DNA of 64,000 bases from Gonapodya prolifera JEL478 (GCA_001574975.1 KQ965740.1:669591-733590); one strand, 5' to 3'. Shown: positions 31,149-43,781, counted from the stretch's first letter. Notes: a model not told the origin generated them from the sequence alone. Numbers and translations: made by a program.

Positions 31149-32234
31149 CTTCGCCAAAGTAGCGGTCTTCAGAATGTAATACTGTAGTCACAGACAGAAG
31201 TAACAAGGCGGACCCGTTTGGCCATTGCTCGCGTTGCATTTTCGCTTATATTTTATCGTCTAAATCTATGGTGTGCAAACTCTTCCGAATTTCAACCCCC
31301 TCACCAACCATAACGTAGCCAGAAAAGTCAACTGGACAGTGTTCGAAGCCTTTCTCAAGCCAAGTGCATAAACAACTCAGTTCTTGACACGAAATGTGGA
31401 GCTTGTTAATTTGCACTCGGCGAAAAATGCATGAGAACCGAACATGGCTGGGTCGTTTCGCTTATTCTTCTCCACGCCTCCTCCCCACCGCCGCCTCCTC
31501 TCTTTCCCCCCTTCACGTCAAAGTTCATCAACGTGCTAACTTGACGTTTCCCGCTTGCCGAGACGAGACGGGGTCTCGGTGAACAGGTAACGAAAGGGTT
31601 GTTTCCCGCCGAAATGAACAGGGAATAATAATGGTCTATGGAACTCCATCAAAGAGGCAAACCAAGAAACGCTGAATAAAATCCCAGTGTCGCCACTCTT
31701 TATTATCACTTTCTTGTGCTCACGAGGAAGAGACAGGGAGCTTTGTTGCAATAGATGCCCACAAAAGCCACCAGATAGATTTGTAGAACACTGACCGTTT
31801 GCTATGCGCTACATCCCCCGAAAACTTTCCGCTGCTGTCCTCTCCCAGCTGGAATCCCCAACTCGGTGGTCAGGTTCCAAACAGACCTTTCCCCAAGGTG
31901 ACAGAGTCTCCCAGCCACTACTGTACTCCTCTCCACGATTTCTCCCAAATTTCCACACACCATCCCCTCGAACGTGCGTCGATTCCTGGCCCGACCCGGA
32001 CCCCTATAAATTTCTCTCTCGTGTATTTCGCCAGGTGTCACCGTCACAGCCAACCTGTGCGCAGCATCCTCTACCTGCCAAGCGCTCGGACTGATCCAGG
32101 GACCCCCTGATGGCACCTGCCGAGACCGCCCTACGCCTCGGGGGTATGACGAATAAAAGCGGGCGGGGATTTCACGCCAAAGAGTCATCGGAAGCAGCCA
32201 GTTTTGCCATCCTCCCCCCGCACAGGACAAGAAC
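31149..32234. promoter_or_regulatory. Long upstream region of the first polygalacturonase gene
   Basis: No gene is seen in 1.1 kb. Near the right end a TATA-like GAATAAAAG (32151-32159) lies 75-85 bp before the ATG. It is followed by TTTCACGCC and GAACATGAGCGACCGAA, which recur before the second polygalacturonase gene, so the promoter was copied together with the gene. Confidence 0.5.
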
Positions 32235-33675
32235 ATGAGCGACCGAAACAGCAGCTGGAAGTTTCTCTTGGCCACGCTGGCAATCGTCCCGGCATTGGCG
32301 CAGGCGGTGAGTCGGCATTTTAAGGATGGCATTGTGGTTTTGACCAATACTTACGTCCGTCTGGTTTGGACACACCCCGATCCGCAAAACGCAGACCCCT
32401 CAGCAATGCGTGATCAAATCGTATGACACCGTCTCCAACTGCCTCACCTCCTCCAATATCGTAATCCAAGGCCCATTCACCGTTCCCTCGAACCAAGTGA
32501 TCGACATGACCAATCTGGTTTCGGGGGCCAAAGTGACCGTCAAGGGCACCATCACATGGGCGGCCGGGACGCTCAACAAGACCAATTGGCTCTTCAACAT
32601 TGGGGGATCCGGCGTCACGTTTGATGGAACTGGGGCGACGTTCGATGGTAACGGCGCTTCGTATTGGGACGGCAAGGGCGGGAACGGTGGCGTGCCCAAG
32701 CCCAAGATGTTCCGGTCCTTATTGACTGGCAACTCTCTCGTCAAGGGGATCAAGATCCTGAATGCGCCTGTGCACGTCTTTACGATCCTGGGCTCCGACA
32801 CGACCTTCGACCATATCACCGTGGACGACTCGGCGGGGACGAGCAAGGGCCACAACACGGACGCCTTTGGTGGGTACCTTGGGTGTCGCGCGTTGATGCG
32901 ACAAAGACTAACGGAACGCCTTCCCTCCCCCACACACACCAGACGTCAGCGCGACAAACATCATCATCCAAAACTGCATCGTCATCAACCAAGACGATTG
33001 CCTGGCCGTGAACTCGGGCTCCAACATTCGGTTCCTTAGCAATCAGTGCACGGGGGGCCACGGAATCTCCATTGGGTCTGTCGGAACAGGGCAGACAGTG
33101 TCGGATGTGCTTGTGCAGAACTGCACCGTGAACAGCGAGGATAATGGTAAGGGTCTTCGCCTTCATCTGTTGACGTGGAAAAAAGTCACTGAGTTGCGTC
33201 CACTGCCAATTTGCTTTCTATTTGTCCCTGCTTCCGCCACCAGGCCTCCGGATCAAGACGATCAGCAACGCGACAGATGGTTACGTGCGCAACATTGTAT
33301 GGAAGGACGTGATTTTGAACAGCATTGGCAAGTACGGTATCGTGATCCAGCAAGACTACCAAAATGGAGGTGTGTATCCGTTGCAATCTTGGTTTGGTTT
33401 CTTTCGGTCAAGCTTAATCACACGACGCCCTTCTTCCTGCATTGTCTTTACTCCTCAATGCAATTCCAGGACCCACTGGCACTGCAGGTTCTGGAGTCCC
33501 AATCACCAATGTGACTGCGATCAACGTGCACGGCACGATGGCGTCGGGCAGCCGCAGCAACATCTATATCCTGTGCGCCGCGTGCAGCGAGTTCACCTTC
33601 AGCAAGGTCGCGATCACGGGCGCCGCACCGAACTGCACGGGGATCAGCCCGGCGCCGCAAGGTTGCAGTGCGTAG
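32235..33675 (+). CDS. GH28 endo-polygalacturonase 1 (intact)
   Basis: Five exons (32235-32306, 32404-32869, 32943-33146, 33244-33369, 33470-33675) give 357 residues. Exon 1 encodes a secretion signal (FLLATLAIVPALAQA), so the mature enzyme would start near QCVIKSYDT. All four catalytic GH28 blocks are present: NTDAFDVS (Asp 177/180), NQDDCLA (Asp 197/198), [11 protein letters not shown] (His 219) and RIKT (Arg 250, Lys 252). The enzyme hydrolyses alpha-1,4-galacturonan in pectin outside the cell. The length and the C-terminal paired cysteines (ILCAACSEF, NCTGISPAPQGC) fit fungal endo-acting members. Codon use is strongly GC-ending, as expected for a highly expressed secreted enzyme. It is followed in tandem by a dead copy. 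Confidence 0.95.
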
Positions 33676-34752
33676 AAGTGGAGTGCGTTTGGTGTACTTG
33701 GTGGCGACTTGCCTGTGAGCAACGATTTTGTTTTTGCACGGACTGTGGGTGGACGGCGTTACGTAGATGAAAAATATCTCAATGTACATAGAAGCGAGTT
33801 TTGCGGAGCTTCTTTACGCTTGATCTGATGAATGATATGTGACAACGGAAATACGAAAGATAGACTCTTTCATTGCGTAGATGCATAACATCTTCCTCCC
33901 TTTTGCACTCCGATCGTACCATAAAATTATCCTGCCTGACAGTCTTCGGGGACGTCGAGAGCAGCACGATTAGCGGATTTCGGGTACAAGATCATTGATA
34001 CACAATTGGTGAGAGCAGTATGACCTTAGTGCTTAGGGGCTTTCAAACGAGAGAATGCCGAGTGTTTTCGGAATGAGGAAGAAAGCCTTTTCTTCCGAAG
34101 ATTGGAAAGGAGCGACAGTGAGGATGAGGCGAGGGGGGGGGGGGGGGAGGGGGCGTTCCGGGTCCAAGCCGTGAATGAAAAGGTTGGTCACTACCAACAG
34201 AAATAGTCTATTGCAGCAAAGAGCGAATTCAATCCATCTCCAAATAGAATCCTAGTTTCGGCTCCATGATGTCATCATCAAAGACAACAACCAGCTGTGA
34301 CAGCGAGCAAAGTCACCGACAGGTCCCACTGAAAATGGGCACAACGTACACTTGCACACCTCTGACACACGTTTTCATAAGAGCTGCATTCCGCGAAAGG
34401 CCCGAAACAGTCCGCACCCCGGGCCAACTTCATTGATCCCTTGAAAGGTTCAAACCTGAAGATCAGCTCACCAAATTACATGTTCTTCTCCCACCTTTCC
34501 CCGCCGCTGCCCATCCCGCCTGCGTCTCTCGCTGCCCCGTCCCGAAGCGCTTTTCATGTCATCCCGCCAGTCCCCGGCCTGTTGTGCAGTCGTCGGCGGT
34601 GCATTATCGACCTTGTCATTTCGACAGATCCACACGCCCTGATGGCACCGCCGAGCGCCCTTTATCGGCGGGGTATTAAAAAGCTGGCGGGGGATTCACG
34701 CCGAAGAGCCACATAACAATCAGCAGCTCATACTCTCGCACGGAACAAGAAC
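33676..34752. other. Intergenic between tandem GH28 genes
   Basis: No gene is seen. A G-rich run lies near 34133-34153. A TATA-like TATTAAAAAG (about 34674-34683) and ATTCACGCC precede the second GH28 gene and match the promoter of the first. Confidence 0.45.
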
Positions 34753-36271
34753 ATGAGCGACCGAAGAGCAGCTGGGCGTTTCTGGGGCGGCGCTGGCTAT
34801 TGTCCCGGCGTTGGCGGTGAGACGGCAGTGAGGTGGGGATGGCAATGTGCCATGTGGTTACGTCAACTCACGCCAGTCCTCAACTACCTCCTGTCAACCA
34901 CCAACTCCCCAGCAATGCGTGATCAACTCGTACGACACCGTCACCAACTGCCTCTCCTCCTCCAACATCGTCTTCCAAGGCCGCTTCACGGTCCCCTCGA
35001 ACCAAGTTATCAACATGACCAACCTGGTCTCGGGGGCCAAATTGACCGTCAAAGGCACCATCACATGGGCCCCCGGTACGCTCAACAAGACCAACTGGCT
35101 GTTCAACATTGGCGGGTCCGGCGTCACGTTCGACGGCACTGGTGCGACGTTCGACGGCAATGGCGCGGCGTACTGGGACGGTCTGGGCGGAAACGGAGGC
35201 GCGCCCAAGCCCAAGATGTTCCAGTCCTTTTTGACGGGCAACTCCCTCGTCAAGGGGATCAAGATCCTCAACGCTCCTGTGAACGTGTTCACCATCTTCC
35301 GGTCCGACACGACGTTCGACCATATTACGGTGGACGACTCGGCGGGCGACCCTGTAAACGGGCAAGAGAAGGGCCACAACACGGATGCATTTGGTGGGTG
35401 GTGTATTTTTCTCGCTCTTCGCTTAGGTCTGGACGTCACTTTTACCATGCCCCATGTGAACACATCTAGACGTCTCCGCTACCAACATCGTGATCCAAAA
35501 CTGCGTCGTGGTCAACCAAGACGACTGCTTGGCGGTCAACCAGGGTTCCAACATCAACTTCATCAACAACAAGTGCACGGGGGGCCACGGCATTTCGGTC
35601 GGGTCCATTGGAACAGGGAAGACGGTCTCAGACGTGCTTGTGCAGAACTGTACCTTGAACAGCGAGGATAACGGTGCGTTTGCGTTTCATCGTCCGGTAC
35701 CTGTCTTGCATGTACGGAGGTACGAAGTTGCGTCCACTTGCCAAACTGCTCTCCCCTTCCCCCCNNNNNNNNNNNNNCCTCTTCCCCTGCAACTGCGGCT
35801 ATGACGCGCAAGCCTCCGGATCAAGACAACCAGCAACGCGACGAACGGTTTCGTGAAGAACGTTGTGTGGAAGGATATCACGCTCAACAACAACGGCAAA
35901 TACGGCATCGTGATCTAGCAGGACTACCAAAACGGAGGTGGGTGTCCCGTGCTCTTGTTTTACGCATTTGTGCTTGCATCAGGCCCACTTGGGCATCTGT
36001 CAAAAACAGCAAATTAAAACATGTGCTGACATCTCCTTACCTCGTCCCCCTCCCCACACATCCAGGACCCACGGGAGTACCCGGCACGGGTATGCCCATT
36101 AGCAACGTGACCGCGATCAACGTGCACGGCACGATGGCGGCGGGCAGCAAGAACAACATCTACATTCTCTGTGCGGCGTGCAGCCAGTTCACGTTCACCA
36201 AGGTCTCCATCACGGGCGCTCCGCCCAACTGCACGGGCATCAACTCGGCGCCGAGGGGCTGCAAGGCGTAG
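34753..36271 (+). pseudogene. GH28 polygalacturonase 2 (decayed copy)
   Basis: The exon plan equals that of GH28 copy 1 (34913-35393, 35470-35673, about 35815-35939, 36066-36271). NTDAF, QDDCLA, GGHGISVG and RIK-equivalent sequence are all still present, and an insertion (GDPVNGQEK) precedes NTDAF. Three independent defects are seen. The ATG frame does not run into the signal peptide, whose AALAIVPALA lies in another frame. The acceptor before exon 4 reads CAA|GCCTCC where copy 1 has CAG|GCCTCC. The CAG of VIQQDY has become TAG at about 35919. Intron 3 holds a small N gap. Sequencing error could explain one defect but hardly all three. Exon bodies remain well conserved, so loss is recent. Confidence 0.8.
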
Positions 36272-36573
36272 ACGGCGCGCTCTGTTTGCATGGACGACTG
36301 TGAGATATTAGAAGTTATCAACAGGAAGAATCTGGGGGTTCTTTTGCGTTTGATCAATGAAATGCGCTGATCAACAAATCGAACAAATCGAAATTATGTC
36401 CGTGCAGGAGTTAAAAGGTGAAATGGTGTGAAGGTGAAGTGTGGAGTGAGGCTCATCAAATGACCCAAAAAAAACTGGCCGCAGCACTCATCGCAAAACA
36501 CTACACAACCCCGATTCGCCCATCACGCCACACGCATCGCCTCTTTTTCCTTTTTTCCACATCCCCTCCCGCG
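36272..36573. other. Intergenic, no supported gene
   Basis: The 300 bp hold the 3' flank of GH28 copy 2 and the 5' region of the next gene. An in-frame ATG at 36460 (MTQKKLAAAL) would extend that gene by 38 residues. Confidence 0.4.
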
Positions 36574-39500
36574 ATGACATCATCCCGTCTCGCATCCGCC
36601 CTTGCGCGTGGCGACCGCGTCGTAACATCGCTGACCCGCGCGCAGATGCTTCTCACGATCGGCGCACCCCCGGCACACGACGACCCCACAACGGAATGGC
36701 TACACGGCGTGCACGCGGAGCGCATGGTGCCGCATGTGGGCGAAGCACTTGCGCGACTGCCAGACAACGTGTACATTTCTGCGCTTGTGCAGGACGCGCA
36801 TGGGCTGAGCCAGAGCTGTCGTGCGATGTTTTCTCTGGTGGACTCGGACACGGCTCGCGCGCCGTCGCTGGCTGCGCGTAAGACGCAGGTGGAGGACACG
36901 CTGCTTGCGGTGCTCGGGCCATCCGCGTACCTGTACTCGTTCGCGTGTGTGGCACCACTGGCTGCGGCATCGCTGCACTCCCTGGGGCGAGACGCGGTTG
37001 ATTTGTTGATGCTGCCCTGCGTGGAGGCTGCGGCGGCGGTAGTTGACGTGTGCACGGCGGCGGCGGCGGTTCTCGAGCACGGAAACTGGACGCACACAAA
37101 AATCGAGCGGCAGCACTGGCGCGACGGCGGAATTGAGCTCGTCGAGGATGCCCGTGCCCGCATCTACGCCCCACACGGGTTGGCGGGGGACTCCTCCGCA
37201 CGTGCCGCGTCACACTGGCACACAGCCCGATCCGCCGTCCGCTCCGCAACATCATTCCTCGAGTCTGCGCTGGGAGCTCCCTCCCGCCGCCGTGACACTT
37301 CCCTCGGAGACCCCTTGCGTCCACTCGACCCAGCACACCCATCCTACCCTGTACTTGTCCACCCGTCCAACCCTCCGCCCTCGCCATACCCACTCACCCG
37401 CGTGCGCCCAGACATCATGGCCCGTCTGCGCGCGTCCTCTGTTCGCCTCGTCAACGTCATGCACGTTCTCGTTGACCGCGCATTGGCCGCCGCAATGGCC
37501 TTCTCGCGCGTTCCCGCCGAGTCACAGGAACACGGTATCGCATCCGCCGCGAGACTACTTGGACTTGAAATCCAGGCGTCGTCGCCGTGGGGGTCCCCGT
37601 CCGGGTCCGAGGGCAGGTCGCCCCAGCGTGAGAACGTGGGCAAGTCACCGTCGGGACGGCGGAGTGACCACGTCCCAATGATTGAGACACGCACAACGGG
37701 GCATGGAAACCGGGCCGACACAGCAAGGTCACGAAGTCGTCATAGACTCCCCAACCCCCGGATGGACCACCAGATCACGGTCGACACTTTGCCGGTGCCT
37801 GCACCAGTCCATGCACCTGTCCTTGCTGAACGCCCATCCATGAGTTCCGTGTACGTACTTCATTCCATTTACTTTTACTGTCTCTCCAACGTTCCCTCTC
37901 ACGTATTCCCCAACACCTTGTGCCACCCCATCACGTTCCGTCCGCACTCCTCGACCCACCAACTCCACCAGCCCATCCCACCCCTCCCCCGCACCATCCT
38001 CTGTGCTCCTGGCCCCCTCCCACTCATCCGCATCCACACCTCCCACAGGCCACCGCATGCCGCGCGCTTCCGTGTCCGCACCCTGCGTGCCCGCCCTCGG
38101 CCCCGGGACCACCACGCGGAGACCCCCACCGTTGGCGTCGTGGAATGCGCGCGTCCCCGCGCGTGAGGTGGCACTAGCAACGGCGGGCGACAAGGGCGGA
38201 ACCGAGGTGCAGAAGGCGGCCTTGTGCGAACCGGCTGCTAGCGGTGAGACCCTGCTGGGCGACGAGAACGAGGGCGAGCCAGAACCCACGCCTCCTACAG
38301 TGCCCACTCCACCTGCAATCTCCGCTCCCGACACCGCGGCATCTACATCTGCATCTGTACACCCCACCCACACAAGAGACACCTCCACCATCCGCCTCTC
38401 ATGCTCCGCGTCTTCCCTCGCCCCACCAAGCTCCACCACATCCCCTCCCGCCGTCACCTTCTCTACGCCCGCATCCACATCAGCCCCCACATCACCGCCC
38501 CTCCCGATACTCGCCGCCCCGCTGTCCCCGCCACACTCCCCTGAAACGCCTGCGCTGTCTCGGTCCCTCCCACGCACCCCGGCACCCCTCTCGCGTTCAT
38601 CCACAAAGTTGGACCTCGCCCCCGTGGAGGTCGTGCTTGTCCCGATGCAGCTGCCCCCCAACGTGCTGGAGGCACTGGCGAGGGGTGCGCTGGGAAGTTC
38701 AGGCGGCGCCGGTGCGAAACCGGGGGGGAGGGCGCGAGTGCGAACAGGGAGTACCGGCGTGTGCAGGGAGGATAAGGTCGCGGCTATGGGCGTGTCATGG
38801 AAGGACGAGGTCGGCACCGTAATGGGAAAGGACAGGACACGCGCACGAGGGAGGAGCAGGACCAGAACAAGGACGCGGACGGAGAGCGGCGAGAAACTTC
38901 TCAAAACCGGTTCGCGGGTGGCTCCGGCGTGGGAGCGTGCAAAGGCCCTCTCCCCACCTGCCGAGGTGGAGCTCACGGTGATCCCTATGGACTCTCCCCC
39001 CGTTGCAGATGCAGCACCCCACCCTGCCCTGCCCGACACTACCTGCGCCATCGAGCTTCCCCCTACACCGCCGTCATCCAGTGAAGATCCCTCGCCCGCG
39101 TCGCTGGGGCCACCCGCTATCCCACTCACACTGTCCCGCCCCGCCAGCACACCCCGCGGACCCCGCTCGCCGTCCCACGCGCGAGGGACCGTGCTCAAAC
39201 CCACACCCGCCGTGCCTCGTCCTCCGAGGCTCCAAACGACGGCCGTGCTGCTCTCCCGCACCTGCAACATGCACCTCTCGTGGGACGTCCCCGGGGCGAC
39301 AACCGCGCGGCCGCGGGGCGGCGTTATGGCGGGGGTGCTGGGGAGGCAGCCAGGGCGGGGCGAGACTCGGTGGCGCCGCGTGTGCGCGGAGTTGGTGGTG
39401 AGCTATGACGTTGGCCGCGCGGAGCGCGCCATGCGAGACGGTGGTGGCGGCGGGATGCCCCCGCTGGACGCCGCGGAGGTGCAAGTGTGGGATGTGGTCA

Positions 39501-39914
39501 AAGTGGCGACGGGAAGGGGGTGGGAGGATTTCGTGAGTTATGGTTGTGGGGGAGTTTGTGGCCCTGACTGTTCACACGGCTATCCCAAAGGTCGATCGCG
39601 CCGTCCCGCCCCCCTTGCACGCCTTCCCGCTTCAACACGCGCTGATCGACACGCCCAAGTCGGTCTCGTCAACACGGGACCCTGCCCACCTCGTGCGCGT
39701 GCGGCTTGTGTCGGGCGTGGACTGCGTGCTGGAGTTCACCGGGGACGAGGAGGGCGAGGAGCGCGCCAAGTGGGATAAAGCTCTGAGAGCCGTCGTGGAT
39801 GGGCTGCTCAGAGGGTGGAGACGCCGCGGAGGGGCGACAGGTGGTGGCGGTGCGGCAGCGCAAGGTTTGGCAAGGGTGGAGGGGAATAGTGGGGGTGGGG
39901 GGATGGTACGGTAA
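36574..39914 (+). CDS. Large Pro/Ser-rich protein with PH-like C-terminus
   Basis: The first exon (ATG of MTSSRLASALARG) encodes a predicted helical, Ala-rich region of about 420 residues (AHGLSQSCRAMF, LLMLPCVEAAAAVVDVCTAAAAVLEHG, RPDIMARLRASSVRLVNVMHVLVDRALAAAM). After an intron near 37850-38050, whose exact junction I could not fix in phase, a long disordered exon follows, rich in Thr/Pro/Ser with an Arg repeat (RGRSRTRTRTRT). The last intron (GTGAGT at 39533, AG at 39589-39590) joins WEDF to VDRAVPPPLHAFP and a segment ending LVSGVDCVLEFTG...KWDKALRAVVDGL. That last part resembles the final strand and helix of a PH domain ('W..al'). The GC content is very high. The family is not recognised; a membrane- or cytoskeleton-linked scaffold is one guess. 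Confidence 0.55.
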
Positions 39915-40215
39915 TCCTGTGGGTAGAGTACCGTAGACAGTGGTCCATGTCGGTTGGGTTTTGTTCGTACATTGATCTCTGTGAGCATTTTCTCTTTTTT
40001 GGCCACACTCCATAGACTTTTTTGTTATGATTCTAATTTCCGTAATAATCTATCCGGTTAAGAGTCACGCATGGTTCCGGTGACTCGTCAAGCGAAGGAA
40101 AAAAAGAGGGGGAAGTCGAGTTCAACGGGTAGAACAACAGCAACACACTCATTCATTAATCAAGATGTACATCACCAACGAAGGTACCAAAATAGACTAA
40201 AAAGGCAACAATTGC
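39915..40215. other. Convergent 3' intergenic region
   Basis: The 300 bp between two convergent genes show no coding signal. Confidence 0.4.
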
Positions 40216-41785
40216 TCACTTGTCCGCCTTTGTGAAGCTCTTCGTGGCCCTCTTCAACAACCACTCTCCCGCAGTGAGCACACCTCCGCTGTCGGACCTA
40301 AACGCGGGCGCCATGATATCCTCGCTTCCGTCCACTTTCTTTTCGGTGTTGATGAGCGGGCTGTTTATGGGCACGAGCGGGGTCGCAAACGCAGGTCGCG
40401 CAAAGTAAGCGATAGAGTAACGCCGAGAATACTTGTATTGCGGGTCTGCCGACGGCACGACGCGGTGCATGGTGCTGCGGAGGTATCCAGAGGACCAGAA
40501 TTGGATGATGTCGCCGCTGGTGCGGGGTGAACAATGGGTGTGAAGTGATGCACGCACAAAGAAGCAGATGTAAGAGACTCACAGGTTTACAACGCAAGCA
40601 TTGGGAACAGGGGGAACGTGGACCCATTCTTTGGTTTTGGGAAGTTGGATTTGCAAGCCGCCTGTCTTGTCGCCGAACAGGATGGTAATGGAACCCCAGT
40701 CGGTGTGTGCTCCGACTCTTACTCCAGCTTGCTCCTCGGTCCTGTCGGTGGTCGCAACAGGAGGAGGGTAGTGAAGGAACCGAAACGTGTCCCCGCTGGG
40801 TGCGTCGTAGCTGTGGGCTTTTTCAAAGGCGAGATAGCCTGGAGTTCCCTCAGAATCGGGAATGCGGAGACCGAGCGCGATAAGTTGAAGGCATTTGAGG
40901 GCAAGAGAGTGGAAGTGCTAATGGCATGGCATTGAGTGACAATTCCGTTTGAAAATGATCAAAGTACGTACGCGAGAGTAGTACTCTAGTTCCGTCCAGT
41001 ACTTTTTGAGCACTGCCGGGTGCTTCCGGTTCGAGTACCCTGGGTGTTGGTCTCCCCACTTGGCCATGTTGTACATCTCCTTGTCTTTCGACAGTGTTGT
41101 GGGGGACGGGGGGGGAGAGGGAGGGGGATAGGGGGGGGGGGGTCCATGAGACAAAATGCGCAACCTCCTTATTCTTCAAAGCAATCACTGTCAGTAATGC
41201 CCGACGGATCTAACGACTGGCCCCCGATGCCCATATATCCCTGGAATGGGGTTGAGAATGGGGCTCAGTTTGAAATTTCCAAATCCGAAAGATGTCTACA
41301 TACAATGTGGTCCTGATCCATCCAGTATGGCGTTTTCTCCTCGGCGGGTTCAGCAAAGTACTCTGCGGAGATGCGGAACATTTCTTCGATTTTCTCCCTG
41401 TTGTGTTGAGTGTGTTGAGGGGGGAGAATTAGATTGGGTTACATCATTACCCATCGAAACTGACATGTCTCAAGATGTCACCCACGTTTCGATGCCGAGC
41501 CCGGTCAAGTAGAAAAACCCTGCAAGAGTTTATGCAGATCTTAGCTCTCCTCGATGAGTCCCTTGTTGTGGAAGTGTGCAACCCACCAACTTCATTGGAT
41601 GCTTTTGTCAAGCGATCAGCGAGCTGACGCGACTGCTCTGGCTTGTTTACGGGATCAAAATCGCTCAAGTCCAGAACGGCCAGTGGCAACGTCGACGCAT
41701 CAATGTTTGAAGATGGTGCTGGTGCTATAGCTCCGGCCTTGGAGGTTGCCGTATGGACTGACTGAGTTTCGAGGGCGGGGGTCAT
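40216..41785 (-). CDS. 2-oxoglutarate/Fe(II) dioxygenase (isopenicillin-N-synthase-like)
   Basis: Seven exons can be chained from the ATG at 41785. The N-terminal DIOX_N domain has LPLAVLDLSDF, SRQLADRLTKASNEVG|FFYLTGLGIE and ISAEYFAEPAEEK. The catalytic jelly roll has VGAHTDWGSITILFGD (the HxD iron ligands), GGLQIQLP, WVHVPPVPNACVVNL|GDIIQFWSSGYLRSTMHRVV (the distal His) and RRYSIAYFARP (the Arg-x-Ser that binds 2-oxoglutarate). The size is about 390 residues, normal for the family. One intron (about 41080-41190) contains a long C-rich tract. Such enzymes hydroxylate or desaturate small molecules in secondary metabolism or xanthine/thymine use; the substrate cannot be read from sequence. A minus-strand TATA box (TTTATATAAG, about 41836-41845) lies 55 bp upstream of the ATG. 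Confidence 0.9.
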
Positions 41786-41835
41786 AGCGATCGAGCAATG
41801 GTGGAAAGCAGGGAATGGCGTCGCGATAATGTCCT

Positions 41836-41845
41836 CTTATATAAA
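41836..41845 (-). promoter_or_regulatory. TATA box of the dioxygenase gene
   Basis: TTTATATAAG on the minus strand lies about 55 bp upstream of the start codon at 41785. Confidence 0.6.
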
Positions 41846-42044
41846 GGCAATCGGCGGAGCGGAGGATGGAATTCCCGGCGTAACCGACATTCCGCGAACA
41901 TTCTTTTCTTGGCTTCTTCTATTCACAATATGCAATTTTGCCCATTTATGAGACGGAAAAGAATACAACGCTTCTTCGGAAACACAGCAACAGAGCCAAC
42001 TCTTCTTCCCATTTCGGGCCATAACCCAACATTCAGAAAACCTC

Positions 42045-43781
42045 TTAACGAACAACGACGACCTTGGGGTCGTGCGCGACGGGCGCGTAGCCTAAGCGGG
42101 ATGAAACGGACAGGGTTAGTTGGACTGCAAACAATCAGTTCCTCCGGGGACACTGACCGTAGTGAGGGGCCTTCCCACCACGCATCGAGGCAACACCGTG
42201 TGCATTGCGGTCATGAGTGAACCATTGGACAAGGCCACCAATGAGCGCCACAACAGCGAACCCGACGATCTGATGGAGGTGGGGCGTTGGGGTCATTGTA
42301 TGATCGCGGAGCGGCTACTGCAAAAAGACTTACCATAAGAATGAGCTTCCAGTCGAGGTTGTAACCGGAGTTGCTGACACCATTGTTGATGAAGCCCGAA
42401 ATAAGACCGGCGAACCCAGTCTTGGCGAACACGTCGATTCCGGTGAACAGCGAGTACGACCCGGAAATTGCAGTGCTGGTAATAATGAGAGGGTTCTCGA
42501 GGAAGTGGGCTGCAGGTCAAACAAAAGGCACTTCAGCACGCATTATTGTTGCAGTACAGCAAGGAGGAACCAACCCGCAATACCGCCGGCGATAACAAAG
42601 ACGGCAACCATGATCCAGAATCCCGTTTGGCTGGGAATAAGACCCTGCATTGATGACACGCTGTGAGAATCCTTATTGAAAGCCACTTCGTCAATGAAGA
42701 CTTACGCCTGGCCTCAGACCCTGAAGGAACACGGCCAAGACGAAGCCGCCTACAGCACCGAGGAGGACAAGACCCACGCGCCACAAGAAGAGCGCCAGGA
42801 AACCACACACAAGCCCAGCGACGAGGATGATGATCACTAGGGGACATACAACGATTGATTATATCGCAGAGTGTCAAGAGACAAGTTGCATCATACTCAC
42901 GGTAGAAGGCTTCGCGAGATATAGCGACCTTGTAACCACCATCAGGTTCCGCATTGGTGAGGATAGCAAAAGCAAGGTAGCCGCCGAACAACGCGCCACC
43001 TAACCATAAAGTTAGCACTACAAGTACGCGAATAAATGAAGGTGATGCGTACCAAGGAAGAGGACCGTTTTGAACAGACGGACTTGTTGACGGAAGCAAA
43101 TCAGAAACCACTCGTGAATGCACCCCGCAGCTGAGCTACCCACTTCCGAAGAACACAAAGAGAATGCCGATAACAATGTTGATTACGGCACCAATGACGG
43201 ATGACACCGTCAGGTCAGCGGTGGGGGCGACTGGATTTGGTTAATGGGGAAGAAATCAGACACTTCCAACACAATCGAAAAAAGTATCCATCACATGCAG
43301 GACTCATTTCAAGCGATTGCGGCGTCATCTGCCGTATCGCTAGGTCGGATACTCACATGGGTTGAACTTCGCGAGGGTGGAGTTGACTAAGGGCAACCAA
43401 CAAAACCAGTCACAAAGGCTGGTAGGGCGAAGCACAGCAGATTCACAGAAAACTCACTGTCACCGGTTGATGGTACAACCGTAGAGCTGCAGAGAGAAGA
43501 TTGGTGAGGATCCTGTGAGTACTACTTGGTCGCATCAATGAAATCACATCCAAAACCACGCCTTCCCAGTCCGACGAGAACCATATCCTCGTGAATCCCA
43601 TCATATCATTGTTTTGCTTTTGATCCTGAGCCGTCCAGGTTCATCCATCGAAGAGAACTGCTGGGACTCACGTTCCGGGGAAGGTCGGTGTGGACGATTG
43701 AGCGGCTGCCAGAGCAGAGAGAAGAATCACAGCTGCGCAGGCATGTGCGAGAAAGCGGGTGAGTTGGGAAACGCGGGACAT
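42045..43781 (-). CDS. TMEM198/DUF4203-like multi-pass membrane protein
   Basis: Many small exons can be read from the ATG of MSRVSQLTRF at 43781 to the stop at 42045-42047. A cleavable signal (AAVILLSALAAAQ) is followed by a short Ser/Thr-rich lumenal part. Membrane segments follow: SSVIGAVINIVIGILFVFFG, RLFKTVLFLGGALFGGYLAFA, VIIILVAGLVCGFLALFLW, RVGLVLLGAVGGFVLAVFL, TGFWIMVAVFVIAGGIAG and IVGFAVVALIGGLVQW. The Gly-rich helices and the 'R.fK..lFl.G' motif after the first helix are typical of DUF4203 (TMEM198). The tail is YAPVAHDPKVVVR. TMEM198 in animals supports Wnt receptor phosphorylation; its fungal role is unknown. The number of introns (at least eight) is the highest in the window. 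Confidence 0.75.

Noticed and set aside
37729-39270. Long minus-strand open frame of over 500 codons
   Set aside because: It is the antisense shadow of the very GC-rich Pro/Ser-rich plus-strand gene; Gly/Val-rich composition and no splice signals.
36574-41785. Secondary-metabolite gene cluster around the 2OG dioxygenase
   Set aside because: No polyketide, peptide or terpene synthase, P450 or dedicated exporter is nearby; a lone dioxygenase does not support a cluster.
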